A stretch of 64,000 nt of DNA, taken from contig NC_058523.1 in assembly GCF_904849725.1 (NCBI RefSeq), forward strand, positions 337,693,948 to 337,757,947, in the 5' to 3' direction. The position numbers were made by a program, and so were the translations under genes. Below the pieces are notes generated by a model. The model was given only the letters and a program-made list of their open reading frames with translations, had not been told where the DNA came from and did no database searches. The DNA is from Hordeum vulgare subsp. vulgare (Eukaryota; Streptophyta; Magnoliopsida; Poales; Poaceae). Positions 12,256-23,292 of this stretch are shown piece by piece (position 1 is the first letter of the stretch; each line of letters opens with the position of its first letter).

Positions 12256-12793
12256 ACAACAGGAGCCCCCGGGCCTGGCCCATACATGCTAGCCCTGCGC
12301 TGTTGGGTCAGGCCCAAAGTTCATGCATGGGCATGAGATTGCAAAGCGGTAACCACCAACCTGCTATTCTGCATTGTCCCGCCACTTCAGTCCGTTTCCA
12401 CCACGTGCGGTGCATGCATTGCGAGAATCTCAGTGTGGGTGCGCATGACTTAAAGGCCTGGTCGTGGCAGGAGCTGTGGCACCATAGATTGCGTTGGTGG
12501 GGCGGTTACCTGTTCGCTCGTGATTGTGGCTAAAGGCTTGGGTGGAGATGGGCGGTGACCCTTGCAGCATAGGAGAGCGAGCCCCCGCATCTTCCCCATA
12601 AAACCAAGGGGATACGGTAGGCGATGCTCATCCATCCTTCTCCTCTCCTCCAACCTAGGGTTTACCGGCTTGCTCTTCTCTTCTTGTCCCTTGAGGTCCC
12701 TTGGTTTTTGCTATCACGAGGGGGTGGGGATGTCCTCTTTCTTCCGTGGGGGCTGTGCGAGCCTCCTCTCGAGATCATGTAGTCGCTTCAGCC
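12256..12793 (+). promoter_or_regulatory. 3' region of E; promoter-like leader for the antisense ORF
   Basis: The purine tract for minus-strand element E lies at its left end (GGGGGCTCCTG in minus sense, near 12258-12275). Read on the plus strand, a TATA-like CCATAAAACC sits at 12596-12605. It is followed by a C/T-rich stretch with CCTAGGGTTT (about 12655), a common look of grass 5' leaders. The first ATG in good context downstream is at 12794. Promoter function is an inference. Confidence 0.35.
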
Positions 12794-13368
12794 ATGGCGA
12801 CAAAGGGCGGTACCAGTACTCGAGGTGGGGGCGCCACAAGAGCTCGGGGTCACCGAGGAAGCCGTGGTCGTGGGAGACGGAGTGCCGCAGCCGACCCACC
12901 TCCGGTGATGCCCGTATGCTGTTCTCGGGGCATACTGAAGCTATGGTGCTGGAATTCATCATCAGGCTGCGCGGTTCTCCCGGCAATTGTTTGTGTCTCC
13001 CTCACCCTTTTTCTAGGGTGATGGAGGTTAACAATCCGCAGGGAATGTGGCTACGCGTGCACGGTTGCTGTAATGGTCCCGTGTATGCCGACGTTGAGTA
13101 TCCAACACCTTGTGTCATGTTCTTGAGGCGTGGGTGGAAGACGCGTGCCCACAACTTCATGGAGGGGCACGTTCTCTGCTTCAAGTTGGTGGAGGTCGAC
13201 ATGCTCTTCGTCAATATCTACACACACTCGGGAGCTTGTTTTGGCTGTTGCAAAGAAAGCTCGAGTGACGCCAAAAGTTCCTCCTTGAGCGATAGTGACG
13301 AGGAGGACATTGTTGATGAAGATGGCGACAGCGAGCCCCCAGCCGTCAAGTCGGGGTACGATGGCTAG
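12794..13368 (+). pseudogene. antisense ORF with B3-like DNA-binding domain
   Basis: It lies on the strand opposite to gag-pol of element E, between integrase and the 3' LTR. The ATG at 12794 has a good context (GCCATGG) and opens a basic Gly/Arg-rich N-terminus. A frameshift between about 12905 and 12945 is needed to reach the main frame, which is open to the TAG at 13366. That frame has a B3/REM-like pattern: LPHPFSRVM, then PQGMWLRV, the RGWK motif (13129-13140), and EGHVLCFKLVEVD with FVNIY after it. A Ser/Asp/Glu-rich acidic tail follows. B3 proteins bind DNA as plant transcription factors. Antisense extra ORFs in this position are known from some plant Tat-lineage gypsy elements. The domain call is by eye. 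Confidence 0.55.
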
Positions 13369-14429
13369 GGCTCCAGCTGACTGCTAGATGCATCGTCACC
13401 GCCCTAACGCACCGTCACTGTCAGTTCATGCCCCTCCCTCCTAGCAAGGCGATCCTGCTTGGGGTCCTTGGACTGGATGCTGCCTCATCTTCCGGCTGGA
13501 TCCCGGCAAGCTCACGGACTTTGGCTTCGTCTTCACTACCGGTGGATACGTCGAGCCACGTCCTTCTGGTCCTGACATGGTCAGGCTGGGCTTCTGTTTT
13601 GTCCTCCCTTTTCCCTCTTTTTCTCCTCCTTCCAATCCCTAAGAGGAGAGGGTTAAGAAAGGCATTACATGGCACTTATCTCTATATAAAGTAAAAAATG
13701 TAGGCTCTGCCAAATTTTTACTAGTGGAATGTAATTTATTTTATCCATTTTATACTGAAGAATGGATAAAATAAGCGCCATCTATCTCTCTTGAGTACTG
13801 TCCTTTTGTCCTTCTATTCGTATTGTGTTATATGTACGACCTTGTCGTACATGACTCCTTGCTGGGTTGGTGCAGGACGCGAGTGTCGAAGGGGAGCGAG
13901 CCCCCTGACAACACACAGGCACCGTCCCCCGGCAAGGCCCCATGTCGCTATCGACGCAGTCCCTCCCAAGGCTAACAAGCGACAAGGGATGAAGGACGGC
14001 TCGTCCCAACAAGGGTTCCTGCCACCTAGAGAATCCCATTGTACACAATCAAAAAGGAGTGGCAAGGATTTCCTTAGGGAAAGGAATGGAACTGAGCTTA
14101 AGATAAAGTGGTGTACAATTATCTCTTTAGGGGAGGTCGCCTTGAAGGTTCGACGATCTGCCGTCCTTGCTTCTCCACTATCTCGTGTTTACCTAGAGGT
14201 CAAATATACAGAGCAAAAAAGAGGCCCGTCCTCTGAAAGAAGGAAGATGCGATAATAAGGATTATAAGTAAATGCATAATGACATGCAAATGATGATATG
14301 ATGCAATGCCTAGCTTTATTTATGCACATGGTGTTTGCCTGGCTTTGTACAAAGGGTTACATGCACTGCGGCAAAGCTTGTACAAAATATGGTTTTTGGG
14401 GACTGGGCCCGGCAACCGCGCCGTACGGG
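13369..14429. other. 3' non-coding part of element E
   Basis: No coding domain was found. On the plus strand it would be the 3' flank of the antisense B3-like ORF and includes AT-rich sequence (13680-13780). On the minus strand it would be the stretch between the integrase end and the antisense gene. Several ORFs of 60-150 codons overlap in both directions but have no recognisable motif. Confidence 0.5.
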
Positions 14430-14575
14430 TAGAACTTACGAAGATGCTAAATGTTCCATGAGTTAGGCATTTTGATGTCGTCTTTGGTCTCCAAACGGAC
14501 TGTACCAGGTCTGGTGACTTGTACTACCCGGTAAGGGCCTTCCCACTTTGGTGTCAACTTGTTAGAACCCTTGGC
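14430..14575 (-). pseudogene. integrase C-terminal end of element E
   Basis: In minus sense it encodes LTPKWEGPYRVVQV and later LRKFYP-like residues, the usual C-terminal end of gypsy integrase. The upstream remainder resumes on the far side of solo LTR D at 16096. Confidence 0.75.
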
Positions 14576-16090
14576 TGAAAGCACAATTGTTCCCTAGGGT
14601 GGTTTTGATAATTTATCACAACATATGCATAATTGGACTAATATGTTTATCCAAGTATATTTCAGAGAAGTTCAAAATATGTTTTGGCTAAAGGCTTATG
14701 CGGAGATGCCCCTTGATGCAAGAAAGGACTAGGATTGGCTCAAGCTTCAAGCTAGAAGACTGTTCATTTTATATTTGTGAGAACTCACTTTCGAGTCCAT
14801 AGGAAAGCCAATACTATTAAAAGGGGGTGATGTATTAAAATGAATTGGTTTCTCAAGTTCTCAAAGTTAGCTACCAAAATATTCAGTCTTTTTTCCCACA
14901 TAACCATTCTGTCCAAAACCACATACTCAAATTCGGCGCTACCAACTTTCATATTTCAGACCCACCGAGTTTGATCTTAGACAGAAACCCTAGCCACATC
15001 CACCAAATGTGTGCAATAAAAAACCGTACCGGTGCTACCGAGTTTGGGTGACCAACTTTCAGTTGCCTCGATACACCAAATCAGAATTTCCGAGTTTGAG
15101 TATAGGTGTCACCGAGTTTGCTTATCTGACCGTCAGTCACATTTTTGGTGCCATCAAGTTTATATATCGGTCTCGCCGAGATTCAAAAGTTGCTACCTTT
15201 AGTGCATGTCGGTGCCACCAAGTTTCCCACTTTGGTGTCACCGAGTTTGGCACTTTGGGTGTAATGGTTGGATTTTGTGTGCTGCCTATATATACCCCTT
15301 CACCCACCTCTCATTTGTGGGAGGAGCACTTAGAACACACACCTCATTCCCAGATCCATTTTTCGAGAGAGAGACACCTACTCATGTGTTGAAAAGATAT
15401 TTCACTCCAATCCTTTGAAACTTGATCTCTAGCCTCCCCAAACTGCTTTCCACCAAATCAATCTCTCCTAGCCATGCTTATCCTGTGACAGAGTGATTTT
15501 GTGTTGAGGAGACTATATTTAGAAGAACAAGAGCAAGGAGTTCTTATTTCTACCACATCTATTACATTTTGGAGGGTGGTGCCTCCTAGATTGGTTAGGG
15601 GTTGCTTGGGAGCCTCCTACTTCGTGTTGTGGAGTTGAACCAAGATGTTTTTAAGGGCAAGTAGATTCCCTACTTCGTGAAGATCTACCGTGAGTAAGGC
15701 TAGTCCTCCGTGGACAGAAGCCGTGGTGGAATAGACAAGGCCGCATCTTTGTGGACCCATCGTGGGTGGAGCACTTCGTGGAATCTCTTAGCCGTTACCC
15801 ACCGTGGGATGAAGTCTCCACTAACATGGACGTACAATAGCGCCACCTATTGGGACCATGACAAAAATCGCCGTGTCAACCGCATGTGGTTGATCTCCCT
15901 ACCTTACTCCTTTACTTTACACTTGCATGTGTTTACTTTCCGCTGCTACACTCGTAGAACTGCATGTGTAGGGTGTACTTGACTTGCCTTAACTGCCAAA
16001 TCTGCCCCTCAACTAAAATTGGGAAAAGGTAGAATATTTATCTTGTCAATTAGTCTAATCACCCCCTCTAGTCATACTTTCGATCCTACA
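14576..16090 (+). repeat. solo LTR D of the Sirevirus-like family
   Basis: A complete LTR, from TGAAAGCACAATTG to CGATCCTACA, of the same family as the LTRs of A-B and C. It is flanked by a perfect 5-bp duplication, TTGGC, at 14571-14575 and 16091-16095. There is no internal region or second LTR, so it is the product of LTR-LTR recombination. Its TATA box is at 15287-15294. It cuts the integrase of element E near the C-terminus. Confidence 0.95.
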
Positions 16091-16095
16091 TTGGC

Positions 16096-17110
16096 AGACT
16101 AAACATGCCTAACGACAAGGTCGTTTTCCTCAAAGCTCCGCGCGTGGACCATACGGCTACGATAGCAGCGCATGGCCTGTTGATAGCGTGCATCACATAC
16201 AACGGCCCAGAGACGATCTTCCTTGAGGAGCGTGGCATCGTCATGTCGCGGGTGCTGTTGCTCTACTTCATCATAGGCAAGCACTCAAGGTGACCCATAA
16301 ATGAGTTCCGTGGGGATAACTGCTTCTGCCCCATATATTAGAGAGAAGGTTGTCTGGCCAGTATCTCAATTCAGTGTCATTCTGAGGGACCAAAGAACCA
16401 TCAGCAACTCATCAATCCATCGCTTGCAGCATCTTCGTAGTCTATCGAAAGTTCTTGTTCTGAGTCATCGCAACACTTCAGCATTGATCCTCTCAACATG
16501 ACCGTTGCTCCTTGGCTGTGAAACAAAGGTGAAGGAGACTTTGCTTCCAAGGTTTTGGATGTACTGCATGGATATGCGGCTCGTGAACTCGGTGCCATTA
16601 TCAGTGAACTTTCATGAACTTGATAGCTGACTGCACGGTCGCCTTTCTCACTGGTTCCACCTCAGGAGATTTTGTGAACTTGTCAATTGCTACGTACAAG
16701 AACTTGAAACCCCCGGCAGCACGGGGAAAGGGGCCCAGAATATGGAGCCCCCAGACCGAAAATGTTGAGGATAAAGGGATCGCCTGGAGGGCTTGCGCTG
16801 GCTGATGAATATTCCTGGAATGGAACTGGCAGGCTTCACATTTGCTGACTAGCTCAGTTGCATCTTGGAGGGCCATGGTACAATAGAAACCCTACTGGAA
16901 AGCTTTTCCGGTAAGGGCCCTTGATCCTATATGTGACCCACATACGCCTCCGTGAATATCTGCCAACCGCTTTAGTACTTCCTCCCGGCAGATGCACCTT
17001 AATTTCACGTCGTTGGGTCTCCTTGTGTACAGAGTGTCGTCGACAAACTGGTACATACTAGACTGATGGGCTACTTTTTCGGCCTCTTATTTCTCTTCGG
17101 GAAGTTCTCA
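16096..17110 (-). pseudogene. gypsy integrase of element E, main part
   Basis: In minus sense the zinc-binding end (CEACQFHSRNIHQPAQ) is followed by the core. The first catalytic residue is changed: GLHILGPF stands where the family has GLDILGPF. The second catalytic motif (TDNGTEF) is near 16588-16607. A C-terminal part at 16099-16284 (ARSFEENDLV) runs up to the solo LTR. The region between 16876 and 17110 holds the linker before the zinc finger. Frameshifts separate these pieces. Loss of the first Asp alone would abolish strand transfer. Confidence 0.78.
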
Positions 17111-17352
17111 TGTTTGAAGGAATCAAACAATATGTTGCGCCCAGGCTAGAGCCTGTGGCTCGACAGCAAGGACTAAAGGCATCTCCTCATTCATGGGAGC
17201 GCTTACCTCTACTGCGAGAACCTAAGGTCCCGTGGGAGGGAGCGGCTCACCAGGCAAAACGGAACCGCCTCCGGCAACTTCTCTACCGGGGGCTTCAGAA
17301 AGCTTTGCCGGGAAATGTTTGTCGGTGTTCATCTTTCTTCTCTTCTTGGTCA

Positions 17353-18475
17353 TCATTGTAGGGGATACATTCGGTTGAGTGAGGTGAAGGACAAAAATTC
17401 CTGGTTCCACAGGAAGTTTTTGTGCAGCACACTTTGACATTGACCGGCTATGCTATTCCCTGCACGTGGCACGTGTTCTTCTTGCAATCCTTCAAAGTGT
17501 CCCCCCAACTTCCTTACTCCCTCTACGTACGCCTTCATCAACGGACTCTGACAAACTTTGTTGATCTGCTTCACAACAAGTTAAGAGTCTCCTCTAATGA
17601 TCAACTTCTTGATCCCCAACTCTACCGCAATTCTGAGTCTTGCAAGGATCCCTTCATATTCGGCAGTGTTTTTGGTAGCTTCTTCCCGGGGAAAGTGCAT
17701 TTGGACCATGTATTTGTGATGCTCTCCGATGGGGGAGATGAGGAGCACATCTGCCCCGACGCCCTGGAGTGAGAAAGCACCGTCAAAATACATGACTCAT
17801 TCCTTAGGTGCTTGCCTTCCGGGGAGAATTGTTTCTTGGACTTCTTCGTCTGGTGTGGATGTCCATTCAACGATGAATTCTGCCAGCGCATGGCTTTGAA
17901 TTGTAGAAGTGCTTTCGTACTTCAATCCAAAACTTGACACCTCTAGAGCCCACTCGACTATCCTACCAGTGGCTTCGGGGTTCCTCAGAATACGTTGTAA
18001 TGGAAAACGGGTGACAACTATGATCTTATGGGCTTGGAAGTAGTGGTGCAGCTTCCTCGAGGCCATGATGATGCTGAAGATCAGCTTTTGCACTCCAGAG
18101 TACCTTGACCTAGCGCCCTATAACAAGGAGCTGACAAAGTACACCGGCCGATGTACCACTTTCTTTTTCTCCATCTCCTTGGTGTCCCCCTTGCTAGCGT
18201 GCTCGGGTTCTTCCGAGTCTGTGTTGGGCGTTGCCGCAGATACCTTGACTTCATACCCGGCAACATCTGCCGCGACAATTGCATCTTCATCTACTTCCCG
18301 TTGTGCCCCCAGGGCTGCGCTAAGCACTTGATTCATTGCCGCTAATTATTGCAGCAACGGGTCTTGTGGCTTAGGAGCGACCAAGGTGGGAGCGGAAGAA
18401 AGATAGGTTTTTAGGTCCTGCAGCGTTGCGTCTGCTTCCGGGGTCCACTTCATCGGGCTAGCCTTCTTCAGCTCA
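17353..18475 (-). pseudogene. RNase H region of gypsy element E
   Basis: In minus sense it starts at about 18475 with MKWTPEADATLQDLKTYLSS, the connection after the polymerase thumb. Next come VHRPVYFVSSLL and QKLIFSIIMASRKLHHYFQ, then the true RNase H domain with YFDGAFSLQGVGADVLLISP near 17790 and NTAEYEGI near 17665. These are standard for the gypsy polyprotein. The polymerase palm and fingers are missing: at 18475 the frame passes straight into gag. Stops and shifts break the rest. Confidence 0.8.
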
Positions 18476-19987
18476 AGCACACTTGTCCGCCAACGTGTAT
18501 AGCTTGTTCACCATCTTGGGAAGTTTGACATTCATCTTGGCCCGCATCCTCATGTTGTGCATGTTCGAATGGAACGCGACAATCACGACTGTGGGTGTAT
18601 CTCAGGAATGTTGCGACGCACTCTACTAAACCTCTGGATGTACTTTTGCAGGGTTTCCCCCTCCTTCCGTGGGAGGACCTGCAAGTCGCGGAGCTGTCTT
18701 GGCTCTTGGTGGCCACCTGTGAAGGTGCCAACAAACTCGTTGCACAGGTCAACCCATGAAGAAATGGGGCAGGTGCATCAGCCACGACCTCACATTTGGT
18801 TTGAGTGCCAAAGGTAAATAGTTGGCGAGCACCTTCTCATCTCTTCCTCCGGCGGCTTGGACGACTATCATGTAGATGCCCAGGAATTTTGCCGGGTTGA
18901 GCTTTGTGTCATACTTCTCTATTAGTTCAGGCTAGAAAGCTCGGCTCAACGGTCATCAGGCCTTTCACAGCTCACGAGTGAAGGAGGGACACCCGACCTC
19001 GTAAGGTAGGTATTCACCAGCACTGGGAATGGGGTTGCCAGTGTCTATGCCGTTGCGCCCGCCAGATTGATGGTGCGCTTCCCGGCGTCGTTCAATGGTA
19101 ATACGCGCGTCCTCCTTCCGTCGTTCTTCCAGGACACGCCGTTGGTCTAACTGGTCGCGTGGGCTGGACGAGGCCATGGATGCCTCGTTGGGCCTGTCAT
19201 TATGTGGAGGTTGTTGCGGCTACCCTTGGGTTTGCTGTTGAGGAGGAGACTACACTGTTGGTGTGGCCCATTCAATATGACCTTCAGTCCGGGGTGCCAT
19301 TGTCGTCCGTGGATGACGGGATGGTCCTGCATGTTGCGATTTGCTGGCTTTGGCGAAGCCAATCAAACTTTGGATGGTGACCCTCCACTCGTCCATTTTG
19401 TAGGCCGCTGGTGGAAAACTTAGCACCAGTTGAGCCCACTACATTGCTTTCGCGGGTGTGTCTGACATGCGTAGAGAGGCGGACTGCGACGTTGCTTGAC
19501 TCCTGGTCGAACTAAGAGGAGCATCATCATGCCCTTGTCTACGTGCACCAGTCGCTGTGGTGGTCTGACGCGGGGGAGGCTGAGCTCGTGGATCCACGGC
19601 TTGGCTCAGCATTCCGTCTTGCTCTGCACGAGGCACGAGCCTAGCATTCGCGCCTGTGACAGGCGGAGCTGATGGATCGCGGATTGCTTCAGATTGGGGT
19701 CCGTTGTTGTGACTGCGGGCACTGGTGTGGCGGAAAGGTGGAGTCTCGATGTCCCTTCCACCGGTAGCACCAGGTCCAAGCTTGCCAGGGCGTCTCTGCT
19801 GCTTGCCTCTGGCGCTCTTTGTTCCGGATTCGGTCGCGGGGGACACGACGGTGGCGCCTCGTACGCCGATCGCGTCGCCCGCATAGCCTGACGCCGCAGT
19901 AGTGCCAACAGTGTGCGCAATTGCAGGCGTCGTGGCCTTCGAAGTAGAAGGATGGGAGGCTGCACCAGTCTTCTTCTTGGGAGCCAT
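18475..19987 (-). pseudogene. gag: gypsy gag of element E
   Basis: The minus-strand ATG at 19987 opens a basic, Ala/Thr/Pro-rich N-terminus (MAPKKKTGAA). That frame ends at 19439. Further gag homology in other frames runs to 18475, including the conserved LNPAKFLGIY and SWLMHLP-like motifs near 18750-18900. The end of gag, LPKMVNKLYTLADKCA in sense, is joined directly to RNase H-linker sequence. The zinc knuckle, protease and polymerase that should follow are deleted. The start is supported by its place about 75 bp after the primer site. Confidence 0.75.
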
Positions 19988-20060
19988 GAGGAAAAATAAC
20001 AGTCGACGAAGATCAACATGCTGCTCGTAATCTCAAGTTTGCACGAACGATCCCCCTGCC

Positions 20061-20070
20061 TGGCGCGCCA
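20061..20070 (-). other. primer-binding site of gypsy element E
   Basis: TGGCGCGCCA, close to the gypsy primer sequence TGGCGCCCA, lies four bases inside the right LTR. It shows that 20075-20932 is the 5' LTR and the element reads on the minus strand. Confidence 0.65.
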
Positions 20071-20074
20071 AAGA

Positions 20075-20932
20075 TGTCGCGGCAGGTGTGCACTCGATCA
20101 CCTATGGTACCATTGGCCCCTCCGTGGTTCGTCAGGAAGATCGGTTCGCACAAAGACAACAAACTGCGAGGGAGCATGATGATAGGACTCGAGGCGTTTA
20201 CCCAGGTTCGGGCCGCTGAGAAGCATAAAACCCTACTCCTGCTTTGGTGGATTGATTTGGGGAAGACGGAGCTCACACCGAGTTTTCTCCCGGCAAGGGT
20301 TGCCGCGGAGAGCTACTACGTGCGTACAAATATTTTAGGGTCCAAATCATGTGCTAGGTTGCCTTGGGCCTCCTTTTATAGCTCAAGGGACGTCCACAGT
20401 GGCAAACCGACATGATTAGATAGCTAATAGTGCTATCATACCTAACTTTGGCACTCAAGACAAAATGCCATAAATGTAGCCTTAGGTGGCATGCGGGGGT
20501 GCGTCCCCGACAAGCTCCTTCCATCGCTCTAGCTACTATCACACCACAGCTTGACACGCCTACGGACGGGTGTCAAGGGGGTATGATCTATCTTCCAGCA
20601 TTTCAACACGTACCCAGCGAGAGCCACTTAAGTGTCTGGGAGCTCAACACCTCATCAATAAGTGACTGGTGTGGCGATGAGGTGGAGAGGTGGTAGATTG
20701 GCCCACGCTTGTCGGAGGGTGACTTGCCGAGACTTCTTGAGGATGCCTGTACCTTGGTCCCTGTCAGGTGTCGGGGGATCTAGGCGCGTCTTGGGCCCGT
20801 CCTGGGCTGTTGTGTGGGTCTTGTCGGCACATTGTTCTGGATACTTCCTTGGGTTGGCGGTTGCGTTCGAGGGATTATGCTCTTAACGCCTATGCATAAG
20901 TCAGGGGCATTGGGTACCCCATTACTAGTGCA
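20075..20932 (-). repeat. 5' LTR of gypsy element E
   Basis: It runs from TGTCGCGGCAGGTGTG to ATTACTAGTGCA and is colinear with 11399-12255. A few bases (20933-20937) lie between this LTR end and the point where the host gag frame resumes, perhaps a mutated LTR end. Confidence 0.9.
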
Positions 20933-20942
20933 CCGAAAAGAG

Positions 20943-22250
20943 TCACCTAGAAGACGAAGCTCAAGAGATGTGTCACCTCGCAGAGAGAGAATGAGTAGAG
21001 AAGATCATTATGAACGAAGCCACTCCTAGAGAGGCACATAATAGAAGAAGAAGGATAAGTACACCAAGATCACTTCAAGAATAAGATAACAAGCTCATGT
21101 TGGTGAATGGGTTTTTGGCTTCCAGTCTGACAACCACTCCGAGAGAAGTTATCACTCCAACTCTGACTACATTCAAGATGAAGGTGTTGCCGGCATTGCA
21201 CTCGTTTCCTCCAACTCATATGACTTATTTGATTCACCAAATGAAGGGATTGGAAACTGCTTCATGGCAAAAGGCCCCAAGGTACACTCCAGGGTATCAC
21301 ACCCCGAGTATTTTGACTTTGATTGTGATGAGGATGACTTGGTAGGAAAAGATGACTTGCTCTTTGATACGGCTAGTGATAATCTTGACAATGAACTTGA
21401 AAATATTCTTGCTATTCAAGAGAAATCGAATGATGATGATAAGAAAGAGATTGAACGACTAACTAAAGAATTAAGGACTCTTAAGTTAACTCATGAAACT
21501 ACTTTAGACGATCATAGAGAGCTTGCAAGAACTCATGAGAAGCTACGCTTCGAGAAGCTAAATTTAGAGCAAGAACATGAGTTCCTAAAAGCAATCAATT
21601 ATGATCTTTGAAAGAAAAGTTCCTCTTATCTTGCCAAACGATTACTCTTGTCTATTTTTGTTTCACAAGTTAAACCTAAGAACACTAGTAACAAAGGCAA
21701 GAAAGTTTCTTCATCTAGTAACAACAATGCTAAAGCTAAATCAAACGATATTGTTGCTAGTATCTCTCCTGATTCCACTAATGATTCTCTTAGCCAAGTT
21801 ACACTTGAGCAAGAAAATGATTTATTGAAAGGGATTATAGAGAGAGGTGTCTCCAAGAGTCTTGCGAGAAGTAAGAAATTCGAGGAAATTGTGCACAGGC
21901 AAGGAGGACATTGGAAGAAGAAAGGTGTTGGCTACTTCAACGTCAAGGGAGATGTTTGAGAAGAAGGTCCATATTCCATTCCCAAGTTTCTTCCTCAAGA
22001 CGAGAAGTATGATCCTACTCCTCCCAAGGGAACAAGCTCACAATATGGCCTTCTAGCATAAGACCACAAGGGCAGGGGAAAGCTTGAAGAGGCCATTGAC
22101 TCATTTGAAGAATAACCCCAAGCCAAGGTTGATTGGGTTCCCAAGGACACTTCTAGCACTACCTCATCTAGTGCTACCATAACTCCAAGGATCCCCAACA
22201 AGGTGATGTGGGTTCCCAAGAGGAAGAACAAGAAAGTTCTTGAGCAGTGA
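20943..22250 (+). pseudogene. gag: Sirevirus-like gag of A-B, second part
   Basis: The frame of 10499-11398 continues here with an Arg/Ser-rich stretch (SPRRRSSRD) and is stopped at 21027. Further open parts are 21264-21611 and 21648-21959. The first has an acidic region, then a Lys/Glu/Leu heptad-like coiled coil (ERLTKELRTLKL). The gag end carries WVPKDTSS and NKVMWVPKRKN before a TGA at 22248. Long gag C-termini of this make-up are typical of Sireviruses. Frameshifts near 21100, 21610 and 21960 break it. Confidence 0.8.
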
Positions 22251-22891
22251 CTCCACCAGTGAAATCCACTCTTATTCATTTTGGCAGGAACTACATGCAA
22301 TCAACCTCAACCAGACACATTAGTTCAAGGAGTCACACATCCCCTCAAAGGTGAGCAAGGGAAAAGGTAATTAATGCATCTTTGGACATCACCTCCCATG
22401 TATTTCATTCCATGTCCATAGATACCTTTTTGTTTGTCCTTTTGCTTTGGGACTAGCCCATGTAGGTGAGAAGATTAAGAAACAACAAGGATTGCTCCCA
22501 ACTCAAGATGAACTTCATCAACAATGAGCATCCAACACTACTTAACCTACTTGAAGTCTTCTACGACAAAACCGAAGGTTAGCTGACCCATCTAGGGGGA
22601 TGTCACATCTAGGGGGAGCTCTGCTCTAAGACTTGACTACATGCGTCTACTAAATGATGTGAACACATTAATGCATTATGTAAAAGTGGTAACCCCACTT
22701 GTGCTTGATCAATGAGTATGACCTATGATCAAGTATTCTTACTTGGCTCCTAAGTCAATATACTCATATATAGATGACTTCGTCATCGCCAAAGTGCTTG
22801 ATAGATGCTCGAATGTTTGTGCATGTTCACCATGTTTATTTGACATCTTATTATGTGAGCGTGTTGGTATGCATAACTTACTCATTCGAGG

Positions 22892-22942
22892 ATATCCAAT
22901 TGTTGTTATTTGGCTTTCACTTTTATTTGTCCAATTGGATAT
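22892..22942. repeat. inverted repeat, 11-bp arms
   Basis: ATATCCAATTG at 22892-22902 is the exact reverse complement of CAATTGGATAT at 22932-22942, with a 29-base loop. It lies in non-coding sequence ahead of the extra ORF. Confidence 0.7.
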
Positions 22943-23284
22943 ACAAGAATGCATAAGTACCCTTCTCTAGCTATCTATGCTTTCTTGTCTCAAATTCTAT
23001 TCATGCTACATCACAAAATTTGAGAAAGCACTTTAGGGACACTGTGTGTGAGGAGCACTCGGAGATCCTTCTCGACAAGGGCTGAATTTCGAAACCTCCC
23101 AAAGTGCATCTCGGTGTGACCAACCTCAAAATCTCGGTCCCACCGAAGCCTAGGGTTGACAAGTTTTATTCATCTCACTACCATCGAGTTTTGCTTTTCG
23201 GCTTCACCGAGTTTCATGTCAGTGATAGTTATGGCACTCGGTGGCACCAAAGATCACAACTCGGTATCACCGACAGTGAGGGGA

Positions 23285-23292
23285 TATATATA
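23285..23292 (+). promoter_or_regulatory. possible internal TATA box ahead of the extra ORF
   Basis: GGGATATATATATCAGCGG follows a cluster of CGGT/ACCGA motifs, the same arrangement as in the U3 of this family's LTRs. The ATG of the extra ORF is 663 bp downstream. Promoter activity is inferred. Confidence 0.35.

Larger units (their letters stand above)
11399..20932 (-). mobile_element. Ty3/gypsy element E (Tat-like layout), deleted and interrupted
   Basis: Two LTRs of about 857 bp face the same way: 11399-12255 is the 3' LTR and 20075-20932 the 5' LTR. AAGAG directly precedes the left LTR (11394-11398) and occurs again at 20938-20942, where the host gag frame picks up. On the minus strand the order is primer site, gag, RNase H, integrase and a 3' region carrying an antisense ORF. 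Protease and most of reverse transcriptase are gone. The LTRs differ at roughly one base in seven over their first 165 bases by eye, so the insertion is old. Solo LTR D lies inside. Confidence 0.88.

Noticed and set aside
12562..12793. N-terminal extension of the B3-like ORF in its long frame
   Set aside because: The frame is open but has no conserved residues; the ATG at 12794 in good context, in the other frame, looks like the real start.
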